DNA of 25,155 bases, from positions 1 to 25,155 of the forward strand of contig JBBTCW010000030.1 of NCBI GenBank assembly GCA_038043025.1, written 5' to 3'. Origin of the DNA: O2-02-FULL-42-9 sp038043025 (lineage in GTDB: Bacteria > Pseudomonadota > Gammaproteobacteria > UBA12402). Shown here one piece after another: positions 8,484-14,834 of the stretch. Both the position numbers and the translations under genes were made by a program. Numbering within the stretch: the stretch's first letter is position 1; the number at the start of each line of letters is the position of its first letter. The notes under the pieces were generated by a model. The model saw nothing but the letters and a program-made list of their open reading frames with translations, was not told the DNA's origin and ran no database searches.

Positions 8484-10211
8484 TTATCTATACATTGGCT
8501 GCTGAGAAGTATTTATGTTTAAAGGAGCTCTTTCTCCCGCATCAGAAGGACTTTCCGCACGGCGGCCAAAGAACCCGTAAAAAAACTTGGAGCAACGACC
8601 CGCCGCACGGCTGAACAAGCTTGGCGTTTCATCAGGCGTTTGCTCTGTTCTTTCCGCCTGCTCTTTATGAAAATCCCGAATTTTTTCAGGGGTACCTTTG
8701 TTCCACCAACGCAGCGCTAAAACAACAGCGGCGGAACCTATAGCGATTAATCGCCCTGTTGCAATCCACAATAATGCCGATAAATGCTGATCATCTGCCT
8801 CTGCCGTCGTATCCACCATATGCTTACTAAGCCATAAAGACAACGCAGTACCCCCTACAGCAACAAGCCCCACGCCAGTGAATGCGGCCTCCTTGTTAGC
8901 TAACAATACACCACCAAACGCTCCCCTTCCAAGACCCGTTCGAATAGCATCCAGATACTGTGTCGCACCAATCAAAAGAAATAATTTTTTTGTCATCGTC
9001 ACCAATTCTTGACTCCCCTGCCCGGAAATATTGGTAAGCAATGCCATCAATTCTGTTGGTATCCCAACAAACCCTGCCATTAATACGGAAGAAATCGAAA
9101 AGTTATACAACTGACCCGCGCGATGTAATTTTGTCATGTAATCAAACGCGCCATGTCGAGCCGCAACATCCATTTTGACACCCATCATGTGAGACATCAT
9201 AAAAACCATTAAAATAAATGGCGTTAATAAATTAATCGCTATTTCAATTGCTTCTGAAGGCAATGCCCCTTCCTGTTTCACTAAAAAAACCACGCCCAAT
9301 ACACCCACTAACTCTAAAGCTACCTGCGAAGCAATAAATACGCCATTGTTCACTAATGTTTTGAACGTGCGCCAATCCGTTTTCGATAAGCCAGACAACC
9401 AAGCCACTGGAAAAAACTCATCAGAACGTGATCGCAACAGCATGACAGATAATAAATAATTTACAGTCGCCGCAATAGTAGATGCCATACCAACGCCAGC
9501 AGCCGTCGACCAGTAACCATCGTTGACACTCAACAGATGCCCGATCCCCGCCGTCACGTAAGAACTTAAAAACATGATGCCGGCTGTATTTGGCCTGCCT
9601 AGACCAATCGCAAGTTGTGTCACCTGGGCTAACCCATGTGAAGCAATCAACCCCGGCGAAAATGTTCGAAAATATCCCTCAATTAATCGCACAGAATCGG
9701 AATCAATACCCGCGCCGCGCAACATAGGCCCTACTCCGAATGCAACAAATGCGGCAGAGACTGACCCGAACACACACGCTTGACGAAAACTCTCTCGATA
9801 AACATTCGCAATAATTTTTAACCGCTCTTCTCTTATCTGCACCTCGGTATGATGTCCCGATGTGCCAAACTCTTCTAAGCGTTGAGAAAGTATATTAGAC
9901 GTAGAATATAGCGTCGATGGAAAAAAATTTAAAATAACCATTTGTATAACGGTAATCAAAGAAGCAACTGGAAACAACGTTTGATTCTCTGTAAACAACG
10001 TCCACCACCATGAATCACCAAATGCTGCAACTAACCGAATAAATGCAATCGGAAAACCAGCGATGGCCATTTCTTTTAATGCATCTTTATATGATGTTTT
10101 AAATTCTTCACGCGTGACAGGAGTAGCGGTACCAGGTTGTGCATCCCCGACATGGCTACTCACTTCAGAAAGCTCTGATCCTTCGCCCTCCTGGAATTTT
10201 GGTATTGGCAT
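8484..10211 (-). CDS. MATE-family transporter with hydrophilic tails
   Basis: A 575-residue polytopic membrane protein with the two-half organisation of MATE (MOP superfamily) exporters. The first half begins near 48 (EMAIAGFPIAFIRL), the segment QLAIGLGRPN is in the middle of the first half, and the second half starts near LVNNGVFIASQVALELVGVL. MATE proteins expel cationic drugs or metabolites using a sodium or proton gradient; the substrate here cannot be told. A hydrophilic N-terminal tail of about 45 residues and a C-terminal tail of about 60 (rich in Glu, Ser, Arg, Pro) are unusual additions. There is no ribosome-binding site: the ATG is preceded by a run of eight A, and a promoter match lies 13 nt away, suggesting a leaderless or near-leaderless mRNA. 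Confidence 0.8.
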   Translation of the reverse strand: MPIPKFQEGEGSELSEVSSHVGDAQPGTATPVTREEFKTSYKDALKEMAIAGFPIAFIRLVAAFGDSWWWTLFTENQTLFPVASLITVIQMVILNFFPSTLYSTSNILSQRLEEFGTSGHHTEVQIREERLKIIANVYRESFRQACVFGSVSAAFVAFGVGPMLRGAGIDSDSVRLIEGYFRTFSPGLIASHGLAQVTQLAIGLGRPNTAGIMFLSSYVTAGIGHLLSVNDGYWSTAAGVGMASTIAATVNYLLSVMLLRSRSDEFFPVAWLSGLSKTDWRTFKTLVNNGVFIASQVALELVGVLGVVFLVKQEGALPSEAIEIAINLLTPFILMVFMMSHMMGVKMDVAARHGAFDYMTKLHRAGQLYNFSISSVLMAGFVGIPTELMALLTNISGQGSQELVTMTKKLFLLIGATQYLDAIRTGLGRGAFGGVLLANKEAAFTGVGLVAVGGTALSLWLSKHMVDTTAEADDQHLSALLWIATGRLIAIGSAAVVLALRWWNKGTPEKIRDFHKEQAERTEQTPDETPSLFSRAAGRCSKFFYGFFGRRAESPSDAGERAPLNINTSQQPMYR

Positions 10212-10224
10212 TTTTTTTTATTTC

Positions 10225-10254
10225 ATATTATTAATAGAACGGCCATGCTAACAA
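10225..10254 (-). promoter_or_regulatory. Candidate promoter for the MATE gene
   Basis: On the minus strand TTGTTA (10249-10254) is followed after 18 nt by TAATAT (10225-10230). The -10 box ends 13 nt before the ATG, so transcription would start about 6 nt upstream of the coding region. This agrees with the missing ribosome-binding site. Confidence 0.4.
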
Positions 10255-10324
10255 CAATTGAGTAAAGATCAAGATGACTTTTTTTACATGTGTGATTGCT
10301 TTTTTTAAAAAATGCTTATCTTGT

Positions 10325-10347
10325 CCGCATTTTGTGCTAAAATGCGG
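10325..10347. repeat. Hairpin overlapping the tRNA-Ser -35 region
   Basis: CCGCATTTT and AAAATGCGG form a perfect 9-bp stem around GTGCT. It lies between the MATE gene (minus) and tRNA-Ser (plus), covering the place of the tRNA -35 box. It could be a regulatory dyad. No proper T-run follows on either strand. Confidence 0.5.
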
Positions 10348-10355
10348 GGCTTCTG

Positions 10356-10361
10356 TATAAT
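10356..10361 (+). promoter_or_regulatory. -10 box of the tRNA-Ser promoter
   Basis: A perfect TATAAT lies 13 nt before the first base of the mature tRNA. The best -35 candidate is the weak TTGTGC at 10332-10337 with an 18-nt spacer. G+C-rich bases stand before the -10 box. Confidence 0.6.
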
Positions 10362-10374
10362 TTGGTTTTTGAAT

Positions 10375-10468
10375 GGAGAGGTACCGAAGTGGCCATAACG
10401 GCGTCGACTCGAAATCGAATGGGGGGTTAATCGCTCCCACGAGGGTTCGAATCCCTCCCTCTCCGCCA
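10375..10468 (+). tRNA. tRNA-Ser (anticodon CGA)
   Basis: A class II tRNA of 94 nt with encoded CCA. The acceptor arms GGAGAGG (10375-10381) and CCTCTCC (10458-10464) pair fully; discriminator G and CCA follow. The anticodon loop is CTCGAAA with CGA at 10410-10412, reading UCG. A long variable arm (TGGG...CCCA, 10420-10439) is typical for serine. The T arm is GAGGG-TTCGAAT-CCCTC. The anticodon stem has four pairs, with a G/A mismatch at the 27/43 position. It stands alone, between the MATE gene and the BamC-like lipoprotein. Confidence 0.95.
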
Positions 10469-10514
10469 AAGTATGATAATGAAGGATCCTTTTGGATCCT
10501 TCATTATCATACTT
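10469..10514 (+). repeat. Perfect 21-bp inverted repeat directly after tRNA-Ser
   Basis: Arms 10469-10489 and 10494-10514 are exact reverse complements around TTTT. The arm begins at the base right after CCA. No T-run follows, so it is not a standard terminator, although it may define the tRNA 3' end. The right arm continues into an inverted copy of tRNA T-arm sequence (10528-10543), which makes the whole 10441-10543 stretch an inverted duplication. Confidence 0.95.
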
Positions 10515-10521
10515 CGGGGAA

Positions 10522-10545
10522 AAGAGAGAGGGATCGAACCCTCGG
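10522..10545 (-). pseudogene. Remnant of a tRNA-Ser 3' end in inverted orientation
   Basis: Read on the minus strand this is CGAGGG-TTCGAT-CCCTC followed by TCTCTTTT, closely matching the T arm and acceptor 3' strand of serine tRNAs. One base is missing from the T loop (TTCGAT, 6 nt, instead of TTCGAAT), and the acceptor and CCA have decayed to TTTTCCCC. No D arm or anticodon arm can be found upstream of it on that strand. It is therefore a non-functional fragment, probably copied from the adjacent tRNA or a related one. Confidence 0.7.
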
Positions 10546-10574
10546 CGCGCGAAGCGTTCTAAAAAAACTGTCAT

Positions 10575-10600
10575 TTCGCGCTCACCCTCTGAGCTTAGGA
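10575..10600 (-). repeat. Copy of the CTCAGCTCAGAGG repeat (family R2) at the end of the BamC-like gene
   Basis: The reverse complement of these 26 bases matches 25107-25132 with one difference. The difference is TCA to TAA, and that TAA is the stop codon of the lipoprotein gene (10595-10597). The repeat therefore overlaps and supplies the end of the reading frame. Confidence 0.85.
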
Positions 10601-10837
10601 TTGTTTTATGGCCCCTGGCGGCACTAAACTAATATCATTACCACTCTGATTCGATTTGGCCGATGGAATGGGATAATAGTCCTTAATATCCGATGCAGAC
10701 GTCCCGCTCGGCATATTCATCACCTTCACTGCTTGGCTCTTGCGATAATCACTATTATGATCATAGCGCTGAACAGTCGCACAGCCCGTCAGAGCTAAAC
10801 ATACGGTTGCACAAAAAATATGCTTGATAACTTTCAT
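10595..10837 (-). CDS. Small lipoprotein resembling the N-terminal lasso of BamC
   Basis: An 80-residue lipoprotein: signal peptide, lipobox LTGC with Cys19, then an extended Ser/Pro-rich mature part. The pattern SDYRKSQAVKVMNMPSG, then YYPIPS and a final VPPG, resembles the unstructured N-terminal lasso of BamC, which binds BamD in the BAM complex. E. coli BamC has about 344 residues and two helix-grip domains; none is present here. Position supports the idea: in E. coli gcvR is divergent from dapA-bamC, and here this gene is divergent from gcvR with dapA missing. The stop codon lies within a dispersed repeat. GGGGA lies 5 nt before the ATG. Assignment to BamC is inference; it could be an unrelated small lipoprotein. 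Confidence 0.7.
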   Translation of the reverse strand: MKVIKHIFCATVCLALTGCATVQRYDHNSDYRKSQAVKVMNMPSGTSASDIKDYYPIPSAKSNQSGNDISLVPPGAIKQS

Positions 10838-10858
10838 AGTATCCCCATAAAAACTGAA

Positions 10859-10887
10859 AATATAGCAATAGTCTCATTGTTTCTCAA
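10859..10887 (-). promoter_or_regulatory. Promoter for the BamC-like lipoprotein
   Basis: On the minus strand TTGAGA (10882-10887) and TATATT (10859-10864) are separated by 17 nt. The -10 box ends 21 nt before the ATG. The -35 box shares a base with the divergent gcvR promoter, so the two face each other back to back. Confidence 0.5.
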
Positions 10888-10905
10888 TGATCAATTGCGT
10901 ATTCT
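10877..10905 (+). promoter_or_regulatory. Promoter for the gcvR-bepA-transglycosylase operon
   Basis: TTGTTT (10877-10882) and TATTCT (10900-10905) are 17 nt apart, 30 nt before the preferred gcvR start. A small dyad CATTG-N5-CAATG (10876-10890) covers the -35 boxes of both divergent promoters and could be an operator. Confidence 0.45.
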
Positions 10906-10935
10906 TAGGGAATATATTGCATGGAGGGGAATCAA

Positions 10936-11466
10936 ATGATTCAATATTTAGCTGTTTCGGCATTGGGCACGGATGAAATCGGTGTCGCACATCATATCAG
11001 TGAAATTGTTGCCTATCATCAATGCCAAACCGAATTAACCTGTATGAATAAAATGGCATCGGAATTCGCCATCAATTTGCTCGTCAGCGGCAACCGCAAC
11101 AATATTATTAAACTCGAAGCGGCACTCAATGAATTAGCCAATGAAGAAAACTTAGCGATCGCAACAAAACTCGCCGAAGATGATGCCGAAGAAAATTCTA
11201 CCATTCCCTACATTGTTCAAATCATTACACCTTACAATGCAAGCTTGTTAGAACAAGTCACTCACTTTTTCGCCGAAAATGAAATCAACATTCGTGAAAT
11301 GACGGGTTGTCGTTATGTCGCGCAGCAAACCGGTCTTGAGATGTTTAATTTACAATTAATTATTGATTTATCTATGGACGCGAAAATTGCTCAATTCCGC
11401 GAAGAATTTAGTAGTTTCTGCGAACAAATTAACATCGATGCGTCGCTTGAACCTGACAAATTATAA
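10936..11466 (+). CDS. gcvR: GcvR-like tandem ACT-domain regulator
   Basis: In E. coli GcvR binds GcvA and, without glycine, represses the glycine-cleavage operon. The 176-residue product has two ACT domains: the first from about 1 to 75 (YLAVSALGTDEIGVAHHI) and the second from about 90 to 165 (YIVQIITPYNASLLEQVTHF and INIREMTG). There is no DNA-binding domain, as in the family. Start: an in-frame ATG at 10921 comes before GGAGGGG, which is the ribosome site for the ATG at 10936. It is the first gene of an operon, 2 nt before bepA, a small variation on the E. coli neighbourhood of gcvR. No glycine-cleavage gene or gcvA is in the window, so its target is unknown. Confidence 0.88.
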   Translation: MIQYLAVSALGTDEIGVAHHISEIVAYHQCQTELTCMNKMASEFAINLLVSGNRNNIIKLEAALNELANEENLAIATKLAEDDAEENSTIPYIVQIITPYNASLLEQVTHFFAENEINIREMTGCRYVAQQTGLEMFNLQLIIDLSMDAKIAQFREEFSSFCEQINIDASLEPDKL

Positions 11467-11468
11467 CT

Positions 11469-12902
11469 ATGAAACGTTTCCTTACTAGCATATTATTAAG
11501 CGCACTTTGTTTTATTTATAGTCCCGTTTATTTCGCCAACAATTTACCTAATCTCGGCGATCCTTCAGAAAGCGCACTCTCTCCACAAAAAGAAAAACAG
11601 TTGGGAAAATATTTTATGCGCAGCATAAGATCGCAAGTCCCTCTCGTGTATGATCCCATTATCAATGACTATATCCAACAATTAGGCTACCGACTCGTTA
11701 CCTACAGCGCAGAACCGTCACGCCTGTTTCATTTTTTTGTTATTAAAGATGCCGGCATCAACGCAACAACGGGGCCTGACGCCTATATTGGCGTCAATAC
11801 GGGGCTTATTTTAACAACGCAATCTGAAAGTGAACTCGCCTCTGTACTCGCACATGAAATTGCACATGTCACGCAGGGGCATGTCTCGCGTTTTTATGCA
11901 GAGCAAAAACAATTACAACTGCCGGCGTTAGGCGCTATGATTGCGGCCATTGCAATTGGCACACGAAATCCTGAAGCGGGCATGGGTGCCATGAGCGCCA
12001 CAACCGCAGGACTTTATCAACATACTTTAAATTTTTCGAGAAGCTTTGAGCAAGAAGCCGATCGCGTTGGTATGCAGATTTTAGCGCGTGCAAAATTCGA
12101 TCCGCGCAGCATGCCTCTGTTTTTTGAACATCTCGAGCAAATCGGTCGGTTGAACAGTTATAACATTCCTGAGTTTTTACAAACACATCCGCTCAACGAA
12201 TCACGATTAGCCGACGCCTACAATCGTAGCGAACGCTACCCGCATTATAAAATAAAAAACAGCGATGATTTCCAACTGATTCAAGCAAAAATTATGGCAT
12301 CGACAACCGATAACGCCCCGCAACTCATCGAACAATTCCATGCTCAGATGAGCAAAAATCCTCGCGATCTAAAATTTCATTACGCCTACATATTAGCATT
12401 ATTAAAAGCGAATAAAAATAATCAAGCAAAACAACAGATGAGAAATTTATTAAAAAGGGATCCGAACAATTTGATCTTAAATTTAACCTATGCGAAAATT
12501 TTACAAACGACCCGCGATACATCCGAAGCGGAAAAAATCTTAGCTTATCTTTACCAGAACAACCCTGATTATTATCCTGTCATTTCACAATATGCAGATT
12601 TCTTAATCTCTCATCATGATGCAGAAAAAGCTTCGATTATTCTAAAAAAATGCTATGATTCGGAAAAATCGAATGATGATTATTTGCTTTTATACTCAAA
12701 GGCACTCGGCGAATCAAAACAATTGACAAAAGCCTATCAAATTCGAGCTGAAATTTATGAACGATATGATAATATATCCGGCGCGATCGCACAACTTAAA
12801 ATGGCATTGCGTTACACTAAAAATAATGCTTTTGAACAACAGATAATTCAAGGTAAAATTGATCAATTAGAACAACAAAAAAAGAAACACGGGAGCCCCT
12901 AG
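11469..12902 (+). CDS. bepA: BepA-like periplasmic M48 metalloprotease with TPR domain
   Basis: BepA assists assembly of LptD and BAM substrates and degrades misfolded barrels. The 477-residue product (E. coli 487) has a signal peptide (cleavage near YFA-NN, residue 23), an M48 zinc-protease domain with HEIAH at 129-133 and the third zinc ligand in SFEQEADRVG (E196), and a TPR region from about 290 to 470. THPLNESRLADA near 235 is conserved in the family. The loop usually read as NAFALPGG before YIGV is here INATTGPDA (97-105), which may alter the substrate groove. It lies 2 nt after gcvR and 1 nt before a lytic transglycosylase, so the three are one transcription unit. Confidence 0.93.
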   Translation: MKRFLTSILLSALCFIYSPVYFANNLPNLGDPSESALSPQKEKQLGKYFMRSIRSQVPLVYDPIINDYIQQLGYRLVTYSAEPSRLFHFFVIKDAGINATTGPDAYIGVNTGLILTTQSESELASVLAHEIAHVTQGHVSRFYAEQKQLQLPALGAMIAAIAIGTRNPEAGMGAMSATTAGLYQHTLNFSRSFEQEADRVGMQILARAKFDPRSMPLFFEHLEQIGRLNSYNIPEFLQTHPLNESRLADAYNRSERYPHYKIKNSDDFQLIQAKIMASTTDNAPQLIEQFHAQMSKNPRDLKFHYAYILALLKANKNNQAKQQMRNLLKRDPNNLILNLTYAKILQTTRDTSEAEKILAYLYQNNPDYYPVISQYADFLISHHDAEKASIILKKCYDSEKSNDDYLLLYSKALGESKQLTKAYQIRAEIYERYDNISGAIAQLKMALRYTKNNAFEQQIIQGKIDQLEQQKKKHGSP

Positions 12903-12903
12903 C

Positions 12904-13524
12904 ATGCATCAAAAACGACGTTTCGCCCTATTAGCCGTCATGATATTAATGATCAACCTGGTTGCATGCACCACGCTACCACCTAAAAATTCAAACGACA
13001 TCTGCAGTATTTTTCGGCAATATAACACATGGTATTGGGATGCACAAAAAACCGAAAAGCGCTGGGGCGTGCCCATTTATGTTTCCATGGCCATTGTACA
13101 TCAAGAATCTCGTTTTAGCTCTGATGCAAAACCCCCTCGAGAAAAACTCCTCTGGGTCATTCCTTGGTTTAGACCCACGAGCTCGTTTGGCTATTCTCAA
13201 GCGGTCAATAGCACATGGCGTCACTATCAACGAGACACCGGCAAATCAAGCGCCAATCGTGATGCATTTGGCTCCGCGATTGATTTTATTGGCTGGTATA
13301 TCACGCAAATCAATAAAAAGCTTGGCATTTCTAAATCCGATACATATTCATTATATCTAGCTTACCATGAAGGCATGGGTGGATATCAACGCGGCACTTA
13401 TAAAAAGAAAAAATGGTTATTAGCCGTCGCACGAAATGTAAAGCGTCAAGCGTGGGCATATCAAATGCAATTAGCGCAATGCCAATCTAAATTACCCAGA
13501 AAACCGTGGTGGCGAATATGGTAA
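12904..13524 (+). CDS. SLT-type lytic transglycosylase lipoprotein
   Basis: A 206-residue lipoprotein (lipobox LVAC, Cys22) with a soluble-lytic-transglycosylase-like fold. The putative catalytic Glu68 is in HQESRF, the downstream motif SSFGYSQA is at 93-100, and YLAYHEGMGGY is at 151-161. Such enzymes cut peptidoglycan glycan strands to give anhydro-muropeptides. Several prolines and tryptophans between the Glu and the GYSQA motif (KLLWVIPWFRP) form an insertion compared with common SLT domains. It is the last gene of the gcvR-bepA operon. After its stop codon come three repeat families and no other gene for 450 nt. It is not clearly any named Mlt/EmtA type. Confidence 0.85.
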   Translation: MHQKRRFALLAVMILMINLVACTTLPPKNSNDICSIFRQYNTWYWDAQKTEKRWGVPIYVSMAIVHQESRFSSDAKPPREKLLWVIPWFRPTSSFGYSQAVNSTWRHYQRDTGKSSANRDAFGSAIDFIGWYITQINKKLGISKSDTYSLYLAYHEGMGGYQRGTYKKKKWLLAVARNVKRQAWAYQMQLAQCQSKLPRKPWWRIW

Positions 13525-13547
13525 TATCAAAACAGACCGCTTCACGC

Positions 13548-13582
13548 ATCAGATGAACGTGCTGCGTCCTCTGAGCTGAGAC
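13548..13582 (+). repeat. Family R2 repeat copy after the transglycosylase gene
   Basis: This 35-nt stretch matches 14781-14815 at 31 positions and shares GCGTCCTCTGAGCTGAGAC with 14655-14675. It begins 24 nt after the stop codon of the transglycosylase gene. Confidence 0.85.
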
Positions 13583-13597
13583 CGACTTAACCTCTAT

Positions 13598-13716
13598 CGT
13601 CATTCCGGAATTGTTGCGCCGTTGCGCAACAATGTCCGGAATCCAGGAGAATCGAAGTGCAGAGCTAAAATATTCCCCGGATCCCGGATAAATGCTTCGC
13701 ATTTTCCGGGATGACG
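13598..13716. repeat. Complete 119-bp GTCAT-ended palindromic element (family R1)
   Basis: Ends are CGTCATTCCGG and CCGGGATGACG, an imperfect terminal inverted repeat. Each half folds separately: the left hairpin at 13602-13642 (8 + 9 bp) and the right at 13683-13710 (6 + 6 bp with one bulge). The centre has GGAATCCAGG and CCCCGGATCCCGG. The right half equals 24-54. A run of eight T (13721-13728) follows 10 nt after the right hairpin stem, so it may also terminate the gcvR-bepA-transglycosylase transcript. No open frame of note; probably a MITE/BIME-like element. Confidence 0.8.
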
Positions 13717-13731
13717 GCTCTTTTTTTTGCT

Positions 13732-13805
13732 TGTCATTTCAACGACTCCGCGCAAGCGGAGGAGGAGAAATCTCGTGAATCGAAGTGTAATTCATGAGAT
13801 TTCTC
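13732..13805 (+). repeat. Family R3 repeat (TGTCATTTC... GAGAAATCTC)
   Basis: TGTCATTTCAACGA is followed by the hairpin CTCCGC-GCAA-GCGGAG (13746-13761, GNRA loop) and an outer 16-bp inverted repeat (13765-13780 with 13790-13805, one mismatch). The stretch 13777-13805 matches 14835-14863 at 27 of 29 bases. A second copy runs on the opposite strand at 14835-14892. Confidence 0.8.
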
Positions 13806-13894
13806 CGTCGCCTTCATTCAACCCAACATACGAGCTGTCACGTGTTAATTATATTGGCCATATCACCTGTTGGCGACATTGATTTAAAATTTCA

Positions 13895-13924
13895 TCGACA
13901 ATACTCTTTGTTATGATGTAAAAT
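13895..13924 (+). promoter_or_regulatory. Candidate promoter for elbB
   Basis: TCGACA (13895-13900) and TAAAAT (13919-13924) with an 18-nt spacer, about 65 nt before the preferred elbB start. The rest of 13806-13974 shows no other clear signal. Confidence 0.35.
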
Positions 13925-13989
13925 CAACTTCACGTTTACAGAATTGAGCGGGCAAAGTATAGACGAGCTCATTAATGTCGGAGAAAAAT

Positions 13990-14643
13990 ATGCACATTGC
14001 ACTTATTTTAGCGGGTTGTGGCCAACAGGATGGTTCTGAAATACAGGAGGTTGTGTTGACGCTATTATCGTTGGCGCAAGCGGGTGTTTCTTGGGATGCT
14101 TTTGCGCCTGATATCCATCAACTGTATGTGATAAACCATTTAACGGGCAAACAAGAAGTGGATGAATCCCGAAATGTCTTGACAGAATCTGCGAGAGTGG
14201 TGCGTGGAAAAATCAAACCAATCACAGCTGCTTCTGTTGCAGATTATGATGCTATTATTTTTCCAGGTGGCATCGGAGCCGTAACAAATTTATGCGATTG
14301 GCGCGACAAGGGGAAAGAATTTTCATTTAATCCAGACGTTAAGCAATTCATCGATGCCGCCGTATCGCAACAGAAACCCATGGGATTTATGTGTATCGCG
14401 CCGATGATGATTCCTAAAATATGGCGTGGGGCAAAGTTAACGATTGGTCATGATACTGCTCTCGCAAATCAAATTGTTGAATTGGGTTCTGCGCACGTTA
14501 ATTGTTCTGCTACAGATATTGTGGTCGATGAAAATCATCGTATCGTCAGTACGCCTGCCAATATGGTTGCTCGCAGCATAGAGGAGGTTTATGAAGGGAT
14601 ACATAAACTTGTTGAAGCACTCATGAAAATGGTAAGCAAGTAA
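13990..14643 (+). CDS. elbB: ElbB-like DJ-1/PfpI superfamily protein (glyoxalase)
   Basis: ElbB belongs to the class I glutamine-amidotransferase-like DJ-1/PfpI superfamily; the E. coli protein has glyoxalase activity and has been linked to isoprenoid metabolism. The 217-residue product has the same length as E. coli ElbB. It carries ILAGCGQQDGSEIQE near the N-terminus, VINHLTG at 47-53, PGGIGAVTNL at 92-101, and the nucleophile Cys135 in GFMCIAP. The start at 13990 is preferred over the in-frame ATG at 13975, because CGGAGA lies between the two. It stands alone between repeats on both sides. Its use of TTG and GTT codons looks higher than in neighbours, a faint sign of separate origin. Confidence 0.93.
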   Translation: MHIALILAGCGQQDGSEIQEVVLTLLSLAQAGVSWDAFAPDIHQLYVINHLTGKQEVDESRNVLTESARVVRGKIKPITAASVADYDAIIFPGGIGAVTNLCDWRDKGKEFSFNPDVKQFIDAAVSQQKPMGFMCIAPMMIPKIWRGAKLTIGHDTALANQIVELGSAHVNCSATDIVVDENHRIVSTPANMVARSIEEVYEGIHKLVEALMKMVSK

Positions 14644-14654
14644 TAAATGAAGTT

Positions 14655-14722
14655 TCGCGTCCTCTGAGCTGAGACCAGCCTGTTCGCATGAGTGTGGTAT
14701 CATATTATCCTCAGCTCAGAGG
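14655..14722. repeat. Family R2 repeat forming a 13-bp inverted repeat after elbB
   Basis: Arms CCTCTGAGCTGAG (14661-14673) and CTCAGCTCAGAGG (14710-14722) are perfect reverse complements with a 36-nt loop. The right arm with its left flank (14701-14722) equals 25100-25121 exactly. It begins about 12 nt after the elbB stop and could close its transcript, though there is no T-run. Confidence 0.85.
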
Positions 14723-14780
14723 TAAGCAGGTATTCATTGTGAGAATGGCATTTACCAGAAGTAATGGTGAATTATTTCGA

Positions 14781-14815
14781 ATCAGATGGACGTTTTGCGT
14801 CCTCTGAGGTGAGAC
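14781..14815 (+). repeat. Further family R2 repeat copy
   Basis: Matches 13548-13582 at 31 of 35 bases (GCGTCCTCTGAGGTGAGAC here, with one change in the core). A truncated core, CCCTGAGCTGAAT, follows at 14826-14838. Confidence 0.75.
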
Positions 14816-14834
14816 ATGCTTGTACCCCTGAGCT

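Noticed and set aside
8484..10211. MATE-family protein as the missing flippase of the glycan operon
   Set aside because: It is over 4 kb away, in another transcription unit, and is MATE-like rather than Wzx-like in its motifs.
10305..10627. Open frames of 84-89 codons on both strands over the tRNA-Ser region
   Set aside because: They read through the tRNA and its inverted tail; the GFEPS- and RERDRTLG-like strings are typical translations of tRNA sequence, and there is no ribosome site.
13683..13728. R1 right hairpin plus T8 as a classic intrinsic terminator
   Set aside because: The T-run starts about 10 nt after the stem, so it is only a possible terminator; kept as a note in the R1 entry.
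13975..13989. Upstream in-frame ATGs in elbB, gcvR, ndk and bamB as true starts or leader peptides
   Set aside because: In each gene the purine-rich ribosome site lies between the two ATGs, and the protein aligns with its family from the second one, so the first ATG is accidental.
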